Positions 1 to 10,697 of a stretch of DNA of 64,000 nucleotides are shown here, piece by piece. Both the position numbers and the translations under genes were made by a program. Location: positions 18,417-82,416 of the forward strand of contig JBDKER010000020.1 of assembly GCA_039795165.1 (NCBI GenBank), given 5' to 3'. This DNA comes from V1-33 sp039795165 (GTDB lineage: Bacteria > Verrucomicrobiota > Verrucomicrobiia > Verrucomicrobiales > V1-33). Under the pieces are notes generated by a model. That model worked only from the letters and a program-made list of their open reading frames with translations. It was not told the DNA's origin and searched no databases. The first letter of the stretch is position 1; every line of letters begins with the position of its first letter.

Positions 1-180
1 ACGCCGCCGGGCGGCGGCAGCGCCACCGGTTGGGGCAGCAGCGTGATCGGCGGCACCTATGGCGAGGTCGTCAGTGGCCTGCACAGGGACAGCGACGGTG
101 TCGGTACAGGCAATGGTATTCGCCTGTCCGGCATCTTCGAACTCCGCCGCGCCTCGGAACTCGGCACCCTCAATCCCTGA
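1..180 (+). CDS. C-terminal fragment of an unknown protein
   Basis: An open frame enters from the left edge and ends at a TGA at 178-180, giving the last 59 residues of a protein. The visible part is rich in Gly, Ser and Thr and ends with a beta-strand-like segment (IRLSGIFELRRASELG). It lies 51 bases upstream of the fibre-like gene on the same strand, so it is probably the preceding member of the same operon. I do not recognise the family. The composition would suit a secreted beta-rich protein like its neighbours, but that is inference. Confidence 0.6.
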   Translation, partial: TPPGGGSATGWGSSVIGGTYGEVVSGLHRDSDGVGTGNGIRLSGIFELRRASELGTLNP

Positions 181-231
181 TCCCTGATCCTTTCCCGATT
201 CAAACCTCAGCACCCGTCCCTGGTCACCATC

Positions 232-2826
232 ATGAAAACCCATACTCTGCTCACTCCCTGCGCCGCCCTACTGGCGCTGGTCGCCGGCCCGGTCTCGGCG
301 CAAACCAGCGCCGTTCCTAACTTCATAAGCTACCAGGGGCGCGTGGTGGATGCGGCGGGAGCCAACGTGGGGGCCAGCACTCCGGTCAACCGCACGGTGA
401 TCTTCCGCATCTGGGACAGCCCCTCCTCCACTAACACAGCAAACCTCATCTATTCCGAGGCCCAGACCGTCACGGTTTCGGAAGGTGAGTTCAGCGTGCT
501 GGTCGGCCAGGGTGTGGCCAATCCCACCGCGACCTTCGGCTACAGTGAAGCCGACCGGAAACTCGCGGATCTCAGCACGGCTTTCAACGGCAGCGCACGC
601 TATCTGGGGGTGACGGTGGCTGCCACGGCGACCATCGCCCTCACCGACAATGAAATCACCCCGCGCCAGCAGATCGTCTCCACCGCTTTTGCCATGCGGG
701 CCAAGTTCGCGGAGGGCATCGGAAGTTCCGCCGATCTCGTCCTTACGCCGCTCACCGGCACTGCCAGCAATTATGGTCTCGGCTGGTATGGCACCGGCCG
801 CCTGTTTGGCACCACTGCCGTGGACGGTCCGGTGCTTTATGGCAATGCTGGTGGGGCACTCGGCTCCAATGCCTCCGGCACGCGGAACATCGCCCTCCGC
901 TGGGATGCCAGCGGTCGCGTCGGCATCGGCGCGACTTCCATCAGCTCAGCCACCAACAAGCTCACGCTGCAGGGTGACATGGCCACCACCCCGGCCGACC
1001 AGCTCACGATCCGCGGCAACGCTGACAACAACAAGCGCCTGCTGCTCGGCTATGACACCACCGCCAACAAGGCGTCCCTCCAGTCCTATACCGCCCTCTC
1101 CACTGCGGGTCAGCTCCTGCTCAATCCCAGTGGTGGCAATGTCGGGGTCAATACTTCCACTCCCACCGTCGCCCTTGATGTGACGGGCGCGATCAATGCC
1201 AGCGGGACGGTCACGGGGGGATCCTTTGTCTCGAACGGTGGCAACGTCGGCATTGGCACGACTGCGCCAGCGGTCAGATTGGATATCATCGATGGAGCGA
1301 CTACTGGAAGCTTTGGCTCCGTGCAGATCAGCCGGCCTAACACGGGGCACACAGGATCGCACCTTGCCTTTGTGCGCGCGGGTAGCCAAGTCACGGGGTT
1401 GGGTTACGGTCAGTCATCCAGCACGTTCGGTTTTGGTGGAGGGACATCTGGGGCGTTCAGTCCTAACCTTCTGGCAATTGACGTCAATGGCAGGGTCGGC
1501 ATCGGTACTGCGACGCCCGCCAACCTCCTGCAGGTGCTGGCTCCAATAGCCGCGCAGACTACCACCAATACGGTGACATCGGCGAACGCGGTCGCCGCCA
1601 TCGGCGCGTCGGACACCGCCCTTCATTTTGGGACGTATAACAACACCAACGGCTGGGGGAACTGGATCCAATCCAAGAGAACGTGGGATGCTGTGTCATT
1701 TCCCATGGCGATCAACCCCAATGGTGGCAACGTAGGAATCGGCATCTCGAGTCCGCTGCACACGCTCGATGTGGCTGGCACGGCCCGCGTGAGTGGGCAA
1801 GTGAGTTTGGACAGCAACATTGTGATGGGTAATGGTCCCGCGATTATGGGCAAGAACTCCGCGGGTGTTCCGGAGTTAGCCTTTTGGCCCCGGGCGGCAA
1901 ATGGCACCTTCATCAACTACGGCACCGCTGGATTCTTCATCCGCAACAATGCTTCCACGAATACGATGACCATGACTAATGATGGTGTCGTCACCATTGG
2001 TACTGTAACATCGAGCCCGGCGCGGCTCAATGTTGGTTCTAAAACCGCGACCTGGGACTCTTTTGGGAGGCTAACGACCAATGGTGCAAGCTCCGACAAT
2101 TCGACTTATACAGGGCTAAACCTTTCGATCTTCGCCGAAGGGCATGTCCTTGCCTCGCAATTCGATGTGGCCTCGGATCTTCGGATCAAAAAGGTGTTGC
2201 AGGTCTCCAATGGTGCTGCCGATCTGGAAACCCTGCTTGGAATACAAGTCACCGACTATCGCCTCAGGGACTCCGTCAATGGCGGCAGCGCCTCCCACAA
2301 AAAGGTGATCGCGCAGCAGGTCGAGTCGGTCTATCCCCAGGCGGTCACCAAGGGTAACGGCGAAATCCCGGACATTTACCAGAATGCGTCCGTCCGGGAT
2401 GGCTGGGTGGAGATCGACACGGATCTGAAGACGGGTGAGCTCGTCAAGCTGATCTATCCAAAAGGTGAATCCGTGGTGGCTGTGCTTGAAGTCAAGCAGG
2501 GGGCCTTCCGTCCCGACCTTAAGTTGGAGGGCGACAAGGTTTTCGTCTATGGGCGCCAAGTGGAAGATTTCAGACGGGTGGATTACGACGCCATTTCGAT
2601 GTTGAACGTCTCGGCGACGCAGCAGCTTAAGCGCGAGAAGGATGCGGAAATTCAAGAGCTGGCCAGCCAGCTGAAGACCTTGCAGGATGAGAATACGGCG
2701 CTTCGCCGGGAGTTGGCCGCAAAGGATGAGAGCCTCGAAGCGCGCCTGGTCGCCCTGGAGCGCAGGATCTCGAAGGAGGGCGAGACAGAGACCGTTTCGC
2801 TGAAGACTTCCAAGACCGCGGAGTGA
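232..2826 (+). CDS. Secreted fibre-like protein with S74 intramolecular chaperone domain
   Basis: This 864-residue protein starts with a Sec signal peptide (MKTHTLLTPCAALLALVAG, cleavage near VSA-QT). The central part repeats fibre-like motifs of the form NVGIGTxxPxxxLDV (for example GNVGIGTTAP and GRVGIGTATP), typical of trimeric phage tail spikes and related adhesins. The C-terminal ~210 residues match the S74 intramolecular chaperone fold: SDLRIK places the expected catalytic pair at Ser648 and Lys653. In this family the domain trimerises the fibre and then cuts itself off before the Ser. A coiled coil follows (about 795-850). No phage genes are nearby and a signal peptide is present, so this is more likely an exported surface fibre than a virion part. 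The next gene starts 62 bases after its stop. Confidence 0.85.
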   Translation: MKTHTLLTPCAALLALVAGPVSAQTSAVPNFISYQGRVVDAAGANVGASTPVNRTVIFRIWDSPSSTNTANLIYSEAQTVTVSEGEFSVLVGQGVANPTATFGYSEADRKLADLSTAFNGSARYLGVTVAATATIALTDNEITPRQQIVSTAFAMRAKFAEGIGSSADLVLTPLTGTASNYGLGWYGTGRLFGTTAVDGPVLYGNAGGALGSNASGTRNIALRWDASGRVGIGATSISSATNKLTLQGDMATTPADQLTIRGNADNNKRLLLGYDTTANKASLQSYTALSTAGQLLLNPSGGNVGVNTSTPTVALDVTGAINASGTVTGGSFVSNGGNVGIGTTAPAVRLDIIDGATTGSFGSVQISRPNTGHTGSHLAFVRAGSQVTGLGYGQSSSTFGFGGGTSGAFSPNLLAIDVNGRVGIGTATPANLLQVLAPIAAQTTTNTVTSANAVAAIGASDTALHFGTYNNTNGWGNWIQSKRTWDAVSFPMAINPNGGNVGIGISSPLHTLDVAGTARVSGQVSLDSNIVMGNGPAIMGKNSAGVPELAFWPRAANGTFINYGTAGFFIRNNASTNTMTMTNDGVVTIGTVTSSPARLNVGSKTATWDSFGRLTTNGASSDNSTYTGLNLSIFAEGHVLASQFDVASDLRIKKVLQVSNGAADLETLLGIQVTDYRLRDSVNGGSASHKKVIAQQVESVYPQAVTKGNGEIPDIYQNASVRDGWVEIDTDLKTGELVKLIYPKGESVVAVLEVKQGAFRPDLKLEGDKVFVYGRQVEDFRRVDYDAISMLNVSATQQLKREKDAEIQELASQLKTLQDENTALRRELAAKDESLEARLVALERRISKEGETETVSLKTSKTAE

Positions 2827-2888
2827 GCCACTTCGCCTTCAGGTTTTGCGACAAATCGCTCGTCACACTCCCCACCTTTCCGCCAGGC

Positions 2889-5800
2889 ATGAACCTCCGA
2901 GTCCTCTCCTTGATGGCAGCCTTCGTCGCGCTGCTCTGCGCCCCGGCGGCTCACGCCCAGTTTGAACTGAAAGGCGGTGGAACCAACCTCCTCGACAAGA
3001 GGCGGGCGGGGGGCTCGCCGACGGTATCGGTTTCCGGGGTGCTCACCGCGATCACGGTGCGCGGAGGCGGCAGTGGTTATGCGAGTGCCCCGGTGGTGAG
3101 CATTGCGGCTCCCGCCAGCGGCACGACCGCCACAGCCACCGCGACGATCACCGGCGGAGTGGTCACGGCGATCACGATCACCAACGGTGGCAGCGGCTAC
3201 AGTGCGGCGTTTCCTCCGTTAGTCGTCATCGCGCCGCCCAAGGTGCCCACCGGCACTCCGGTAACCAACGTCCAGTTCGCCGGCCGGGCGACCACCGCAG
3301 CCAGTTCCGGGGCCATTTCCACGGCGGACGTGACCGCGGGGCGTTACCCCCGCGCGATCACCACTACCAACGGTACTCTCAGCACCACGATCTCCTTGAA
3401 GCGCAGTATTTTCGGGTTTGCTTTTGCCTCCGGAGTCCCGCGTTATTTCATGGGTGATGAAATCCAGCGTCCATCTGTCAGTTGGGATGGTGCGCCGCTT
3501 GCGGACGCGAACTATTGGCGGGCCCAGCCGGTGCAGCCGGGCGAGGAGTTCAACTCCGTGCGGTTGACCAATACCGTGGACGGACTGAGCCAGCCGCTGC
3601 TAGCGGCGGGAACTGTTACAGTGACCAAGAGTTCGACCACCAGCAGTGTGGTGGAGGTGTCCAGCGTGCCGACGGCTCTTACGGTCGGTGCCACCCTGCT
3701 GGGGCGCGAGGTGCAGCTCATCAATGGCAGTTCGGTGACGCTGTCCGGGTCGGCCAACGCGAACATCGCGGCCAGCACGTCCAAGACCTTTTTGCCTTAC
3801 CAGCCATACTATTACAGTCCTCACGCGGACAAGGTCTTTGCCAGCCAAACCGGCCGGGTGTCGGTCACCTGGGTCTCGGCGGTTCCGGATACCTCCGCGC
3901 CCGGTGAGTCTACGCCGACTTACAAGTTCCGGCGCGAAACCTTTGCGGTGTCATCCGCGTCGCAAGCCGAGCCGCGGGTGATCTACTGGACGGAGAAAAC
4001 TTTTGATGGCCCGATGGTCCGCATCCCGACCGGCCGCATCGTGAGGGTGAATCCGGTCTTCAACAGCTTCGTGCCGGGCCAGGCAGTGGAATACACTCCG
4101 GTCGGCGGTTCGAGCAACCCGGGCGTCGCCGCACCGGCAGAGCCGCGCACGCTCTGGTTCGACACGCTTTCCGGCCTGCCCTCGCTTCGAGCCTACAATG
4201 TCGAGGGCCGCGTCCTTGTCGAATACCTCGGCAGAGAGATTCAGGGCGAGCTTGGCCGCCATGAGTTCCTCGGCGCCGATATCGTGGAAATCCGTCGTAG
4301 CGCCGAAGTGGAGACGATCGTGACTCCGCTCGGTGAACAACTCCGCCCCCGTGAGGGCCCCAAGGAAAACGGCGACGACCAGATGACTCCGGCGCTGCCC
4401 ACCCTTGCCACCGCCGTGACCGGCAAGCCGCTCTATGGCACCATCATCCGCCCGGACGGGATTACCGAATACTATGCCGAGCGTGAGAACGTCAATCCTG
4501 ACAAGATGGTGCTCTATTGGATGGCGAAGTTCGACGCCTCGCTTCATGCCGTTTCCGGTGGTGCCATTGCCGGACTGGATATCTCGTGGCCGGTGTCCAA
4601 GCGAAGCTACCTCCACCAGTGGCCCGCCAGCCCGGCCGACTATGAGCCGATCAACGTGATCCAGACCGGTGCCGACGCCGCTCTCGGGCCGAAATTTGAA
4701 GCCATCAGCCTGCCGAGCCTTGTGTTCCAGGACGATCCGGCGGAGTTGGAGGCGGAGATCGACGGGGGGACCCAGCGCCTGCAGGTCAAGTTCACGACCA
4801 GCAGTCCGGACCGGCGGAACCGATCGCTGCTCAAGTTCAGTTCGGTGGCGGGTGCTCAATATGTGCGCCTGTGGATCGAGTCGGAGGACGCGCTGGGCTC
4901 GCCCCCCGTCGCCGATAATCCCGCCACCACGATTGATGAAAGCCGACCTGCGGTCTACACCCTCAACGACCTGAATGGCGATGGCGTACGCGACTGGTCG
5001 CCTGCGACGGCCGTCGGAGCCACCATCGGCGGGCGCACCGTGGCCACCGTCGGCAGCCGCATCGAAGCCCCCGGGTCGGGCTATGAAATCGCAGGCCATA
5101 TCTCCGGCGGCGACTGCTATTCAGTTGCCGCCTATGTGAATCCCCTCGGTGACGCTGGCTTCCCCGGTGCTGCGGCCGGTGCCATCATCCCGGTCAACGC
5201 CTTGTCCGGCCGCAATCAGCTTTCCGTCTGGTGGTTCAAAAAAGTATCCTTTCCCGCCGCGACCAAGATCGCGCCGTTCTATGTTCCCGCCATCTCCGCG
5301 CGCTATCAGGTGAACTGGCCGGAAAATCCGCAGGAACTCGTGATTGCCTCACTCAAGGGGCTGGAAAACCCGGGACTGACTTCCGACCAGATTGGCGGCA
5401 GAATCTATCGCCAGCCGGATCCAGCGCTGCCGGGCTACAACCCCAACGAAGAGCATGGCCTGCTCATCGATGGCAATGTCTTTGCCCTGCGCGATGACTT
5501 GAACCTCGCCACCAGTTCCGAGCCCTTCGTCCTTCTGCAATATACGGACGCCGGGGACCGTCGTCCGGCGATGCGTGTAGCCAAGGTGGTCCGCGCGTCC
5601 GAGACTTACCCGCTGGTTTACAACAAAATCGCCGGCACGCCGCTCACGCCGCCCATGCCGCTGGCACTTCTGCCGCTGCCCAAGAATTCGGACCAATCGG
5701 TGCGCAACGAAGAAGTTGTGCTCCTCCCGGATATGTTGCCACTGCTTGAGAGCGGTAATGCTCCCACCGCCTTCATCACCGCTTACAACAAGTTCACCTT

Positions 5801-8800
5801 TGAGGACCGCAAGGGCACGCATTGGTTGTTGCGCGGTCCACACCGGGGTGAGGTGGGGCTGGGCACGCAGCCGAGCTTTGGCATGAAGTTCTACTACAAT
5901 CAGCGGGAGGACTTCGATTTCCCCGCCATTGCCCTGAATGCACAGCCCGCGCCGGGCAGCATCCAGCCTTTCATCGCGAATACCGGTGGCGGCTCTTCGG
6001 TCACCCTCACTTATCTGCCGAAGTGGCCGGACGACACGTCCCTGCCGGTGGCGCAGCGCAGCGTGGTTCCTCAACTGGCGATGGCGGAGACCCTCGGCAA
6101 AGCCAAGACCAGCTCCACCAACGGTGGTGGCCTGCCCCAGGTGCTAGGTCAGAGCAGCGCCCAGGTGCTCTACCAGCAATCGATGGCCATGAAGTTAGGT
6201 GCTGCGTCGGTGGCCTTGCATGATCCGATACGCGCGAAAACCTCGGCGATGGACGCGCTGCCTCCTGGGCTGCGCACCAGCGACTACGCCGACAAGACCT
6301 ACTTCCAGGGCCTCCCGCCCCACCTCCAGAACCGATTCTACTACGATGCCCTCCAGAAGCGCCTGGAACTCACCGGCGAGTATGTCGACGAAGTCGCGAC
6401 AGAAGATTATTTCAATCTCAATCAGCTCAGCCTGCAGGATGTGGCGTCTCTCAAGGCCCTTCTTCCGGAGGCTGCCGACGCTGCGGACAGGGCGACATGG
6501 GATGACGCGATCGACGGGCTCTCGACCAGGCTCGAAACCTTCCGCGAGAGCGCCACGGTGCCAGGCACCTATATCGTGAATGCCGGACTGGATCAGACGA
6601 TCCCGGTCATGGGGCGTTCCGACATTACTGATCCTGACACCGCGGTGGCGGGGTATGCCCTGAGCTCCACGGGGGAGGGCACTGGTTATGTGACGCTGGT
6701 GTTTGGCAACGGACTTGCCTTCACCGATCCGGGAGATCCGGTGCAGATGCAGATCATCAAGGTTGTGCCCGATATCTACCGTGGAGACCTCAAGGTGCTG
6801 CTTTCGTCCAACCCCCTCGATGAAAAGGTGACGGTGCGCCACAGCGGCGACTACGGTGGCAAGCCGGAGAATTTCGAATTCCGCTATCGCTATGCTTTCA
6901 ATGACAGCAGCGGCCAGGCACCGGCCCTGCCGTCTGACAACAACGCCCAATCCTCCGCCTGGATCGATCCCGATAACACTCCCTACAGCCTCGGAGGGTC
7001 AATGCTTGTGGGGGCAGACCCGGCTGCAGTTCTCAGCAATCCTGCCGTGCTGATGGGAGATGTCAATTTCACCATAAGCTACCGGCTCAAGGCGCAGGGG
7101 AGCGTCCCTGCAGGGAGTTGGTCGAACTGGACTGATGCGATCCTCGTCGAGGGGTGGATCAAGCGCGTGCTTGCCAAGATCACGCCCTTCAACCAGCGGA
7201 TGTCGGATCTCTACAGCAACTCGATCAACACGGATGTCTCCCTGCTCACCCAGGCAGGCACCCGTTGGGAGGGTGACATCGCCCTGAACATGGAGAATAT
7301 CAACGATGCTGGCTTGATCGAGATATACGAGACCGTGCTCAACCGCGGCAAGGGATTCACGATTAACTCCGACCTCGACACCGCCACCACTAACAACGCG
7401 CTGATCCTCGCCGCCGGCTATCTCAACGACCTTTACACCATCCTCGGCAACGAGGCATACGCGGACGGGGCCAATCCGACGATTTCGATCGACGACAAGG
7501 ACAGCGTGACCGAGGTCAACACCAGCCGTTTCGCCTTCGAGGGCCAGGTGGCCAGTTCGCTTGATGAGGAACTCGCCCTGCTGCGCGGCCGGGATGACTT
7601 CAATGCCCAGGGCACGTCGCGGGCTCCGGCATATAACCGCCTGTGGTGGAACTACACCCGCGGCATCAACAGCGGAGAGGCCCTCTATGCGGTGAACTAC
7701 AACATCAGCGAAAAGGCGGGCGCAAGCACCGCCGACGGCAATGTCGATGCGGCGGATGCTCAGCGGATGTTCCCGCAGGGCCATGGCGATGCTTATGGTC
7801 ACTATCTCACTGCGCTCAAAGGCTACTACAAGCTGCTCACCCATCCCTATTTCACCTGGCGGCCCAGCGCCGAGACGGTGACGGTGCTCGGTGTGCCGGT
7901 GTCGGTGGACTACAAAGACGAGCGGAAGTTCGCCGCCGCCGCCGCCAACGTCGGCCGCACCGCCCAGCAAGTCCTTGGATTGGTTCATCGCCAGAGCTAC
8001 AAGGATGATCCGGTCGCTGGCTGGTCACAGTTCCGAGATGGCAAGGTCAACACCCGCACCACGGTGGTCCGGCATCAGGGGTTGGATGAAACCGCAAGCC
8101 GCGCCACCCAGGGAGCCTTGTTCCACTGGATCGTCGGCAATGCGATGCTGCCGGATGTGGATGACAATCCCAATCACAGCGGCGTGCAGATCGTGGACCG
8201 CTCCACGGTGCCGGAACTCAACGAACTGCCCACCCTGGCGCTCAGCTACCAGACGACCATGGACTCTGCCAACGACCGCCTCAATCCGCTGGGTCTTGCC
8301 CCGGGGGCGATCGCCTTCGACCTTGATCCGTATTGGAACAATTCGCTAGGCCAGGAACTGGCGGACCCGACAGTGGTCGGCAAGAGCCACTACGAGCAGG
8401 TCTCGGTGCGGGCCTTGCAAGCGCTGAACAATGCCGCTGGCTCCTTCAACCAAGCTGCCACCATGACCCGGCTGCTGCGCAACCAGGAGAACCAGATCAG
8501 CGACCAGCAGACGGCCATCGAGGACGAGGAATATGCGATGCTGCAGGAGTTGAAGGACATTTACGGGAGCCCCTATGCCGGTGATGTCGGGCCCGGGAAA
8601 ATCTATCCGCAGGGATATGAGGAACCGGATTATCTCCGCTGGAACATCATCGATCGTCCGCTGGACTGGATCGACACCGCCACGCCCGTGACCGTGACCT
8701 ATCGCTATCCGGTGCAGTATCAGACTTTCTCGGGCGGGGCCATCGATGAAATAATCAAGAGTTATAAAGGGGGAGATAAGGATGGAGACGGCGAGCCGGA

Positions 8801-10697
8801 CACGGTGGAGAAGACCTTCCAAGTGACCCCGAACCAGTGGGTGCAGTTCGCCGATGTGGTCGGTCCGGGCAGTGCGCTCGGCAAGCGGCCCTACACCGGT
8901 GCCCTGCAAGATGCTCTGGTTGAGGCACAACTCGCCCAAGTCGCGCTGCTGGCGGCCCGGGATGAGCTGGATGACTTGCGGACGCGCTTCTACCGGGAAA
9001 GAGAGTTGTTCGAGGGCTTGGTCACCATGCATGTAGGTCAGCAAGCGACGACGGCGACCATCGGCACGGGTCTAGTGCTGAACAATACCGCGGTCGCAGT
9101 ATTGGAGTCTCTCGGGGAAATGCTTGATCTTGGTGCTGAATTAGCAGGCGCCATTCCAGAGGCGGGAGCTGCCTTTCTGCCCCTTTCAACGGGATTGTCG
9201 AACGATATGACATCGGCAGGTCGTGGTGTCCTGAAGTCATTGGGAACGGGAACCGAATTTGCCGCCAAAAGTTCAGCACTCATTCCGAAGGCATCGGCGC
9301 GCCTGCTTCAAGCCACGGTGGGCGGAGGCTTGGAGCTCATCAAGGAAAACACCCTCATGAGCCTCGGCTTCACCCAGGACGAACTGCAGGCCGCGTATGA
9401 ATTCGAGCAGACCTACCGCGAACTCATCGGGATGTATACGCGCTTCACCGAGCTGACGACCGCCTACGCCACCGCCACGCAAAAGATCCAGAACCTGCAG
9501 GTGGCCGGAGAGACCATCCGGCAGCGGCGGGAGACCCTGCGCCAGCGTGCCGCTGCAGTGATCAACGGCTACCGGACGAAGGACCTGGCCTTCCGCACCT
9601 TCCGCAACGAGGCGTTGGTGCAGTACCGGACCTTATTCGACCTCGCGGGTCGCTACAGCTACCTCGCGGCCAAAAGCTACGATTACGAGACCGGCCTGCT
9701 GGGTACCCCGCAGGGACAAGCGGTGATCAATCGCATCGTTGCCTCCCGCTCGCTGGGAGACCTCACCGGTGGCGTGCCGCAAGCCACCACCAGCACCCTC
9801 GGCGATGCCGGACTGGCCGGGACCATGGCCCAGCTCAACGCGGACTTTGCGGTCGCCGAAGGGCGTCTCGGGATCAACAATCCGGATCACGACAACACGC
9901 TGTTCTCGCTGCGTCAGGAATTGTTCCGCATTCTGCCCCATGCTGAAGACGAAACCGTCGCCGCGGACGAGGCCTGGCAGCAAACGCTGGAGCAGCACAT
10001 TGTGCCCGATGTCCTGTCCGACCCGCAGGTGGCTGCCTATTGCCGGGGACTGAAGAAAGCGGATGGCAGCGCGATTCCCGGCTTCATCATTCCGTTCAGC
10101 ACCACGGTGGAGGACGGCAAGAATTTCTTTGGCCTCGATCTCGCCGCCGGAGACCATGCCTACAGCCAGAGCAACTTCGCCACCAAGATCGCGGCCGTCG
10201 GCCTTGCCCTGCCGGGGTACGTTGGCATGGGTTATGGGGAATCCACGCAGTCAAACGCACTCAGTGCGACGCCGTATGCCTATCTGATTCCCTGCGGCAA
10301 CGATTTCATGCGCACGCCGCTGGGCGACACCGGAGAAATCCGCAGCTGGCAGGTGGTCGATCAGGCGCTGCCGCTGCCCTACAACCTTGGAGCCAGTGAT
10401 TTCAACACCACGCAGTTCTTCGGCCCGAACGACACCTTCGCCGAACGGCCGTGGGTGATCCGCAAGCACCAGGCCTTCCGCATGGTGGCGGATCCCGCAA
10501 TCTACGAAGACGGGTCCCTGCCGACCGTCTACACCAACGCCCGCCTCATCGGCCGCAGCGTCTGGAACAGCCAATGGAAGATCGTCATTCCTGCCATCAC
10601 GCTCCTCAACGACGAGCAGCAGGGCATGAATAACTTCGCTGCGAGCGTGAAAGACATCCAACTCTTCCTCCGCACTTATTCGAACTCCGGCAATTGA
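2889..10697 (+). CDS. Giant exported protein (2602 aa) with TcA-like C-terminal region
   Basis: The ATG at 2889 is chosen because it begins a clear signal peptide (MNLRVLSLMAAFVALL, ending AHA-Q); a GTG at 2823 would add 22 unlikely residues. Residues ~48-117 hold two copies of a GSGY-type beta repeat. The next ~1500 residues are beta-rich and unrecognised, with calcium-loop-like segments (LNDLNGDGVRDW, DGNVDAADAQRMF). From ~1850 the protein becomes helical, with coiled coils near 1857-1890, 2010-2040 and 2170-2250, and a hydrophobic stretch at ~2066-2131. The end carries, in order, FDLAGRYSYLAAKSYDYE (~2249), SLRQELFRI (~2340), KIAAVGLALPGYVG (~2432), GEIRSWQV (~2481) and VKDIQLFLRTYS (~2587). 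This order resembles the pore-forming and TcB-binding end of Tc-toxin A subunits, as I remember that family. The similarity is remote and needs a profile search. The stop overlaps the next start by one base. Confidence 0.8.
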   Translation: MNLRVLSLMAAFVALLCAPAAHAQFELKGGGTNLLDKRRAGGSPTVSVSGVLTAITVRGGGSGYASAPVVSIAAPASGTTATATATITGGVVTAITITNGGSGYSAAFPPLVVIAPPKVPTGTPVTNVQFAGRATTAASSGAISTADVTAGRYPRAITTTNGTLSTTISLKRSIFGFAFASGVPRYFMGDEIQRPSVSWDGAPLADANYWRAQPVQPGEEFNSVRLTNTVDGLSQPLLAAGTVTVTKSSTTSSVVEVSSVPTALTVGATLLGREVQLINGSSVTLSGSANANIAASTSKTFLPYQPYYYSPHADKVFASQTGRVSVTWVSAVPDTSAPGESTPTYKFRRETFAVSSASQAEPRVIYWTEKTFDGPMVRIPTGRIVRVNPVFNSFVPGQAVEYTPVGGSSNPGVAAPAEPRTLWFDTLSGLPSLRAYNVEGRVLVEYLGREIQGELGRHEFLGADIVEIRRSAEVETIVTPLGEQLRPREGPKENGDDQMTPALPTLATAVTGKPLYGTIIRPDGITEYYAERENVNPDKMVLYWMAKFDASLHAVSGGAIAGLDISWPVSKRSYLHQWPASPADYEPINVIQTGADAALGPKFEAISLPSLVFQDDPAELEAEIDGGTQRLQVKFTTSSPDRRNRSLLKFSSVAGAQYVRLWIESEDALGSPPVADNPATTIDESRPAVYTLNDLNGDGVRDWSPATAVGATIGGRTVATVGSRIEAPGSGYEIAGHISGGDCYSVAAYVNPLGDAGFPGAAAGAIIPVNALSGRNQLSVWWFKKVSFPAATKIAPFYVPAISARYQVNWPENPQELVIASLKGLENPGLTSDQIGGRIYRQPDPALPGYNPNEEHGLLIDGNVFALRDDLNLATSSEPFVLLQYTDAGDRRPAMRVAKVVRASETYPLVYNKIAGTPLTPPMPLALLPLPKNSDQSVRNEEVVLLPDMLPLLESGNAPTAFITAYNKFTFEDRKGTHWLLRGPHRGEVGLGTQPSFGMKFYYNQREDFDFPAIALNAQPAPGSIQPFIANTGGGSSVTLTYLPKWPDDTSLPVAQRSVVPQLAMAETLGKAKTSSTNGGGLPQVLGQSSAQVLYQQSMAMKLGAASVALHDPIRAKTSAMDALPPGLRTSDYADKTYFQGLPPHLQNRFYYDALQKRLELTGEYVDEVATEDYFNLNQLSLQDVASLKALLPEAADAADRATWDDAIDGLSTRLETFRESATVPGTYIVNAGLDQTIPVMGRSDITDPDTAVAGYALSSTGEGTGYVTLVFGNGLAFTDPGDPVQMQIIKVVPDIYRGDLKVLLSSNPLDEKVTVRHSGDYGGKPENFEFRYRYAFNDSSGQAPALPSDNNAQSSAWIDPDNTPYSLGGSMLVGADPAAVLSNPAVLMGDVNFTISYRLKAQGSVPAGSWSNWTDAILVEGWIKRVLAKITPFNQRMSDLYSNSINTDVSLLTQAGTRWEGDIALNMENINDAGLIEIYETVLNRGKGFTINSDLDTATTNNALILAAGYLNDLYTILGNEAYADGANPTISIDDKDSVTEVNTSRFAFEGQVASSLDEELALLRGRDDFNAQGTSRAPAYNRLWWNYTRGINSGEALYAVNYNISEKAGASTADGNVDAADAQRMFPQGHGDAYGHYLTALKGYYKLLTHPYFTWRPSAETVTVLGVPVSVDYKDERKFAAAAANVGRTAQQVLGLVHRQSYKDDPVAGWSQFRDGKVNTRTTVVRHQGLDETASRATQGALFHWIVGNAMLPDVDDNPNHSGVQIVDRSTVPELNELPTLALSYQTTMDSANDRLNPLGLAPGAIAFDLDPYWNNSLGQELADPTVVGKSHYEQVSVRALQALNNAAGSFNQAATMTRLLRNQENQISDQQTAIEDEEYAMLQELKDIYGSPYAGDVGPGKIYPQGYEEPDYLRWNIIDRPLDWIDTATPVTVTYRYPVQYQTFSGGAIDEIIKSYKGGDKDGDGEPDTVEKTFQVTPNQWVQFADVVGPGSALGKRPYTGALQDALVEAQLAQVALLAARDELDDLRTRFYRERELFEGLVTMHVGQQATTATIGTGLVLNNTAVAVLESLGEMLDLGAELAGAIPEAGAAFLPLSTGLSNDMTSAGRGVLKSLGTGTEFAAKSSALIPKASARLLQATVGGGLELIKENTLMSLGFTQDELQAAYEFEQTYRELIGMYTRFTELTTAYATATQKIQNLQVAGETIRQRRETLRQRAAAVINGYRTKDLAFRTFRNEALVQYRTLFDLAGRYSYLAAKSYDYETGLLGTPQGQAVINRIVASRSLGDLTGGVPQATTSTLGDAGLAGTMAQLNADFAVAEGRLGINNPDHDNTLFSLRQELFRILPHAEDETVAADEAWQQTLEQHIVPDVLSDPQVAAYCRGLKKADGSAIPGFIIPFSTTVEDGKNFFGLDLAAGDHAYSQSNFATKIAAVGLALPGYVGMGYGESTQSNALSATPYAYLIPCGNDFMRTPLGDTGEIRSWQVVDQALPLPYNLGASDFNTTQFFGPNDTFAERPWVIRKHQAFRMVADPAIYEDGSLPTVYTNARLIGRSVWNSQWKIVIPAITLLNDEQQGMNNFAASVKDIQLFLRTYSNSGN

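Noticed and set aside
3951..5099. Long minus-strand frames opposite the giant gene (also 6195-6950, 6999-7988, 11694-13004, 12988-14235)
   Set aside because: They mirror the coding strand's third-position GC bias, lack signals or family motifs, and lie within a clear plus-strand gene.
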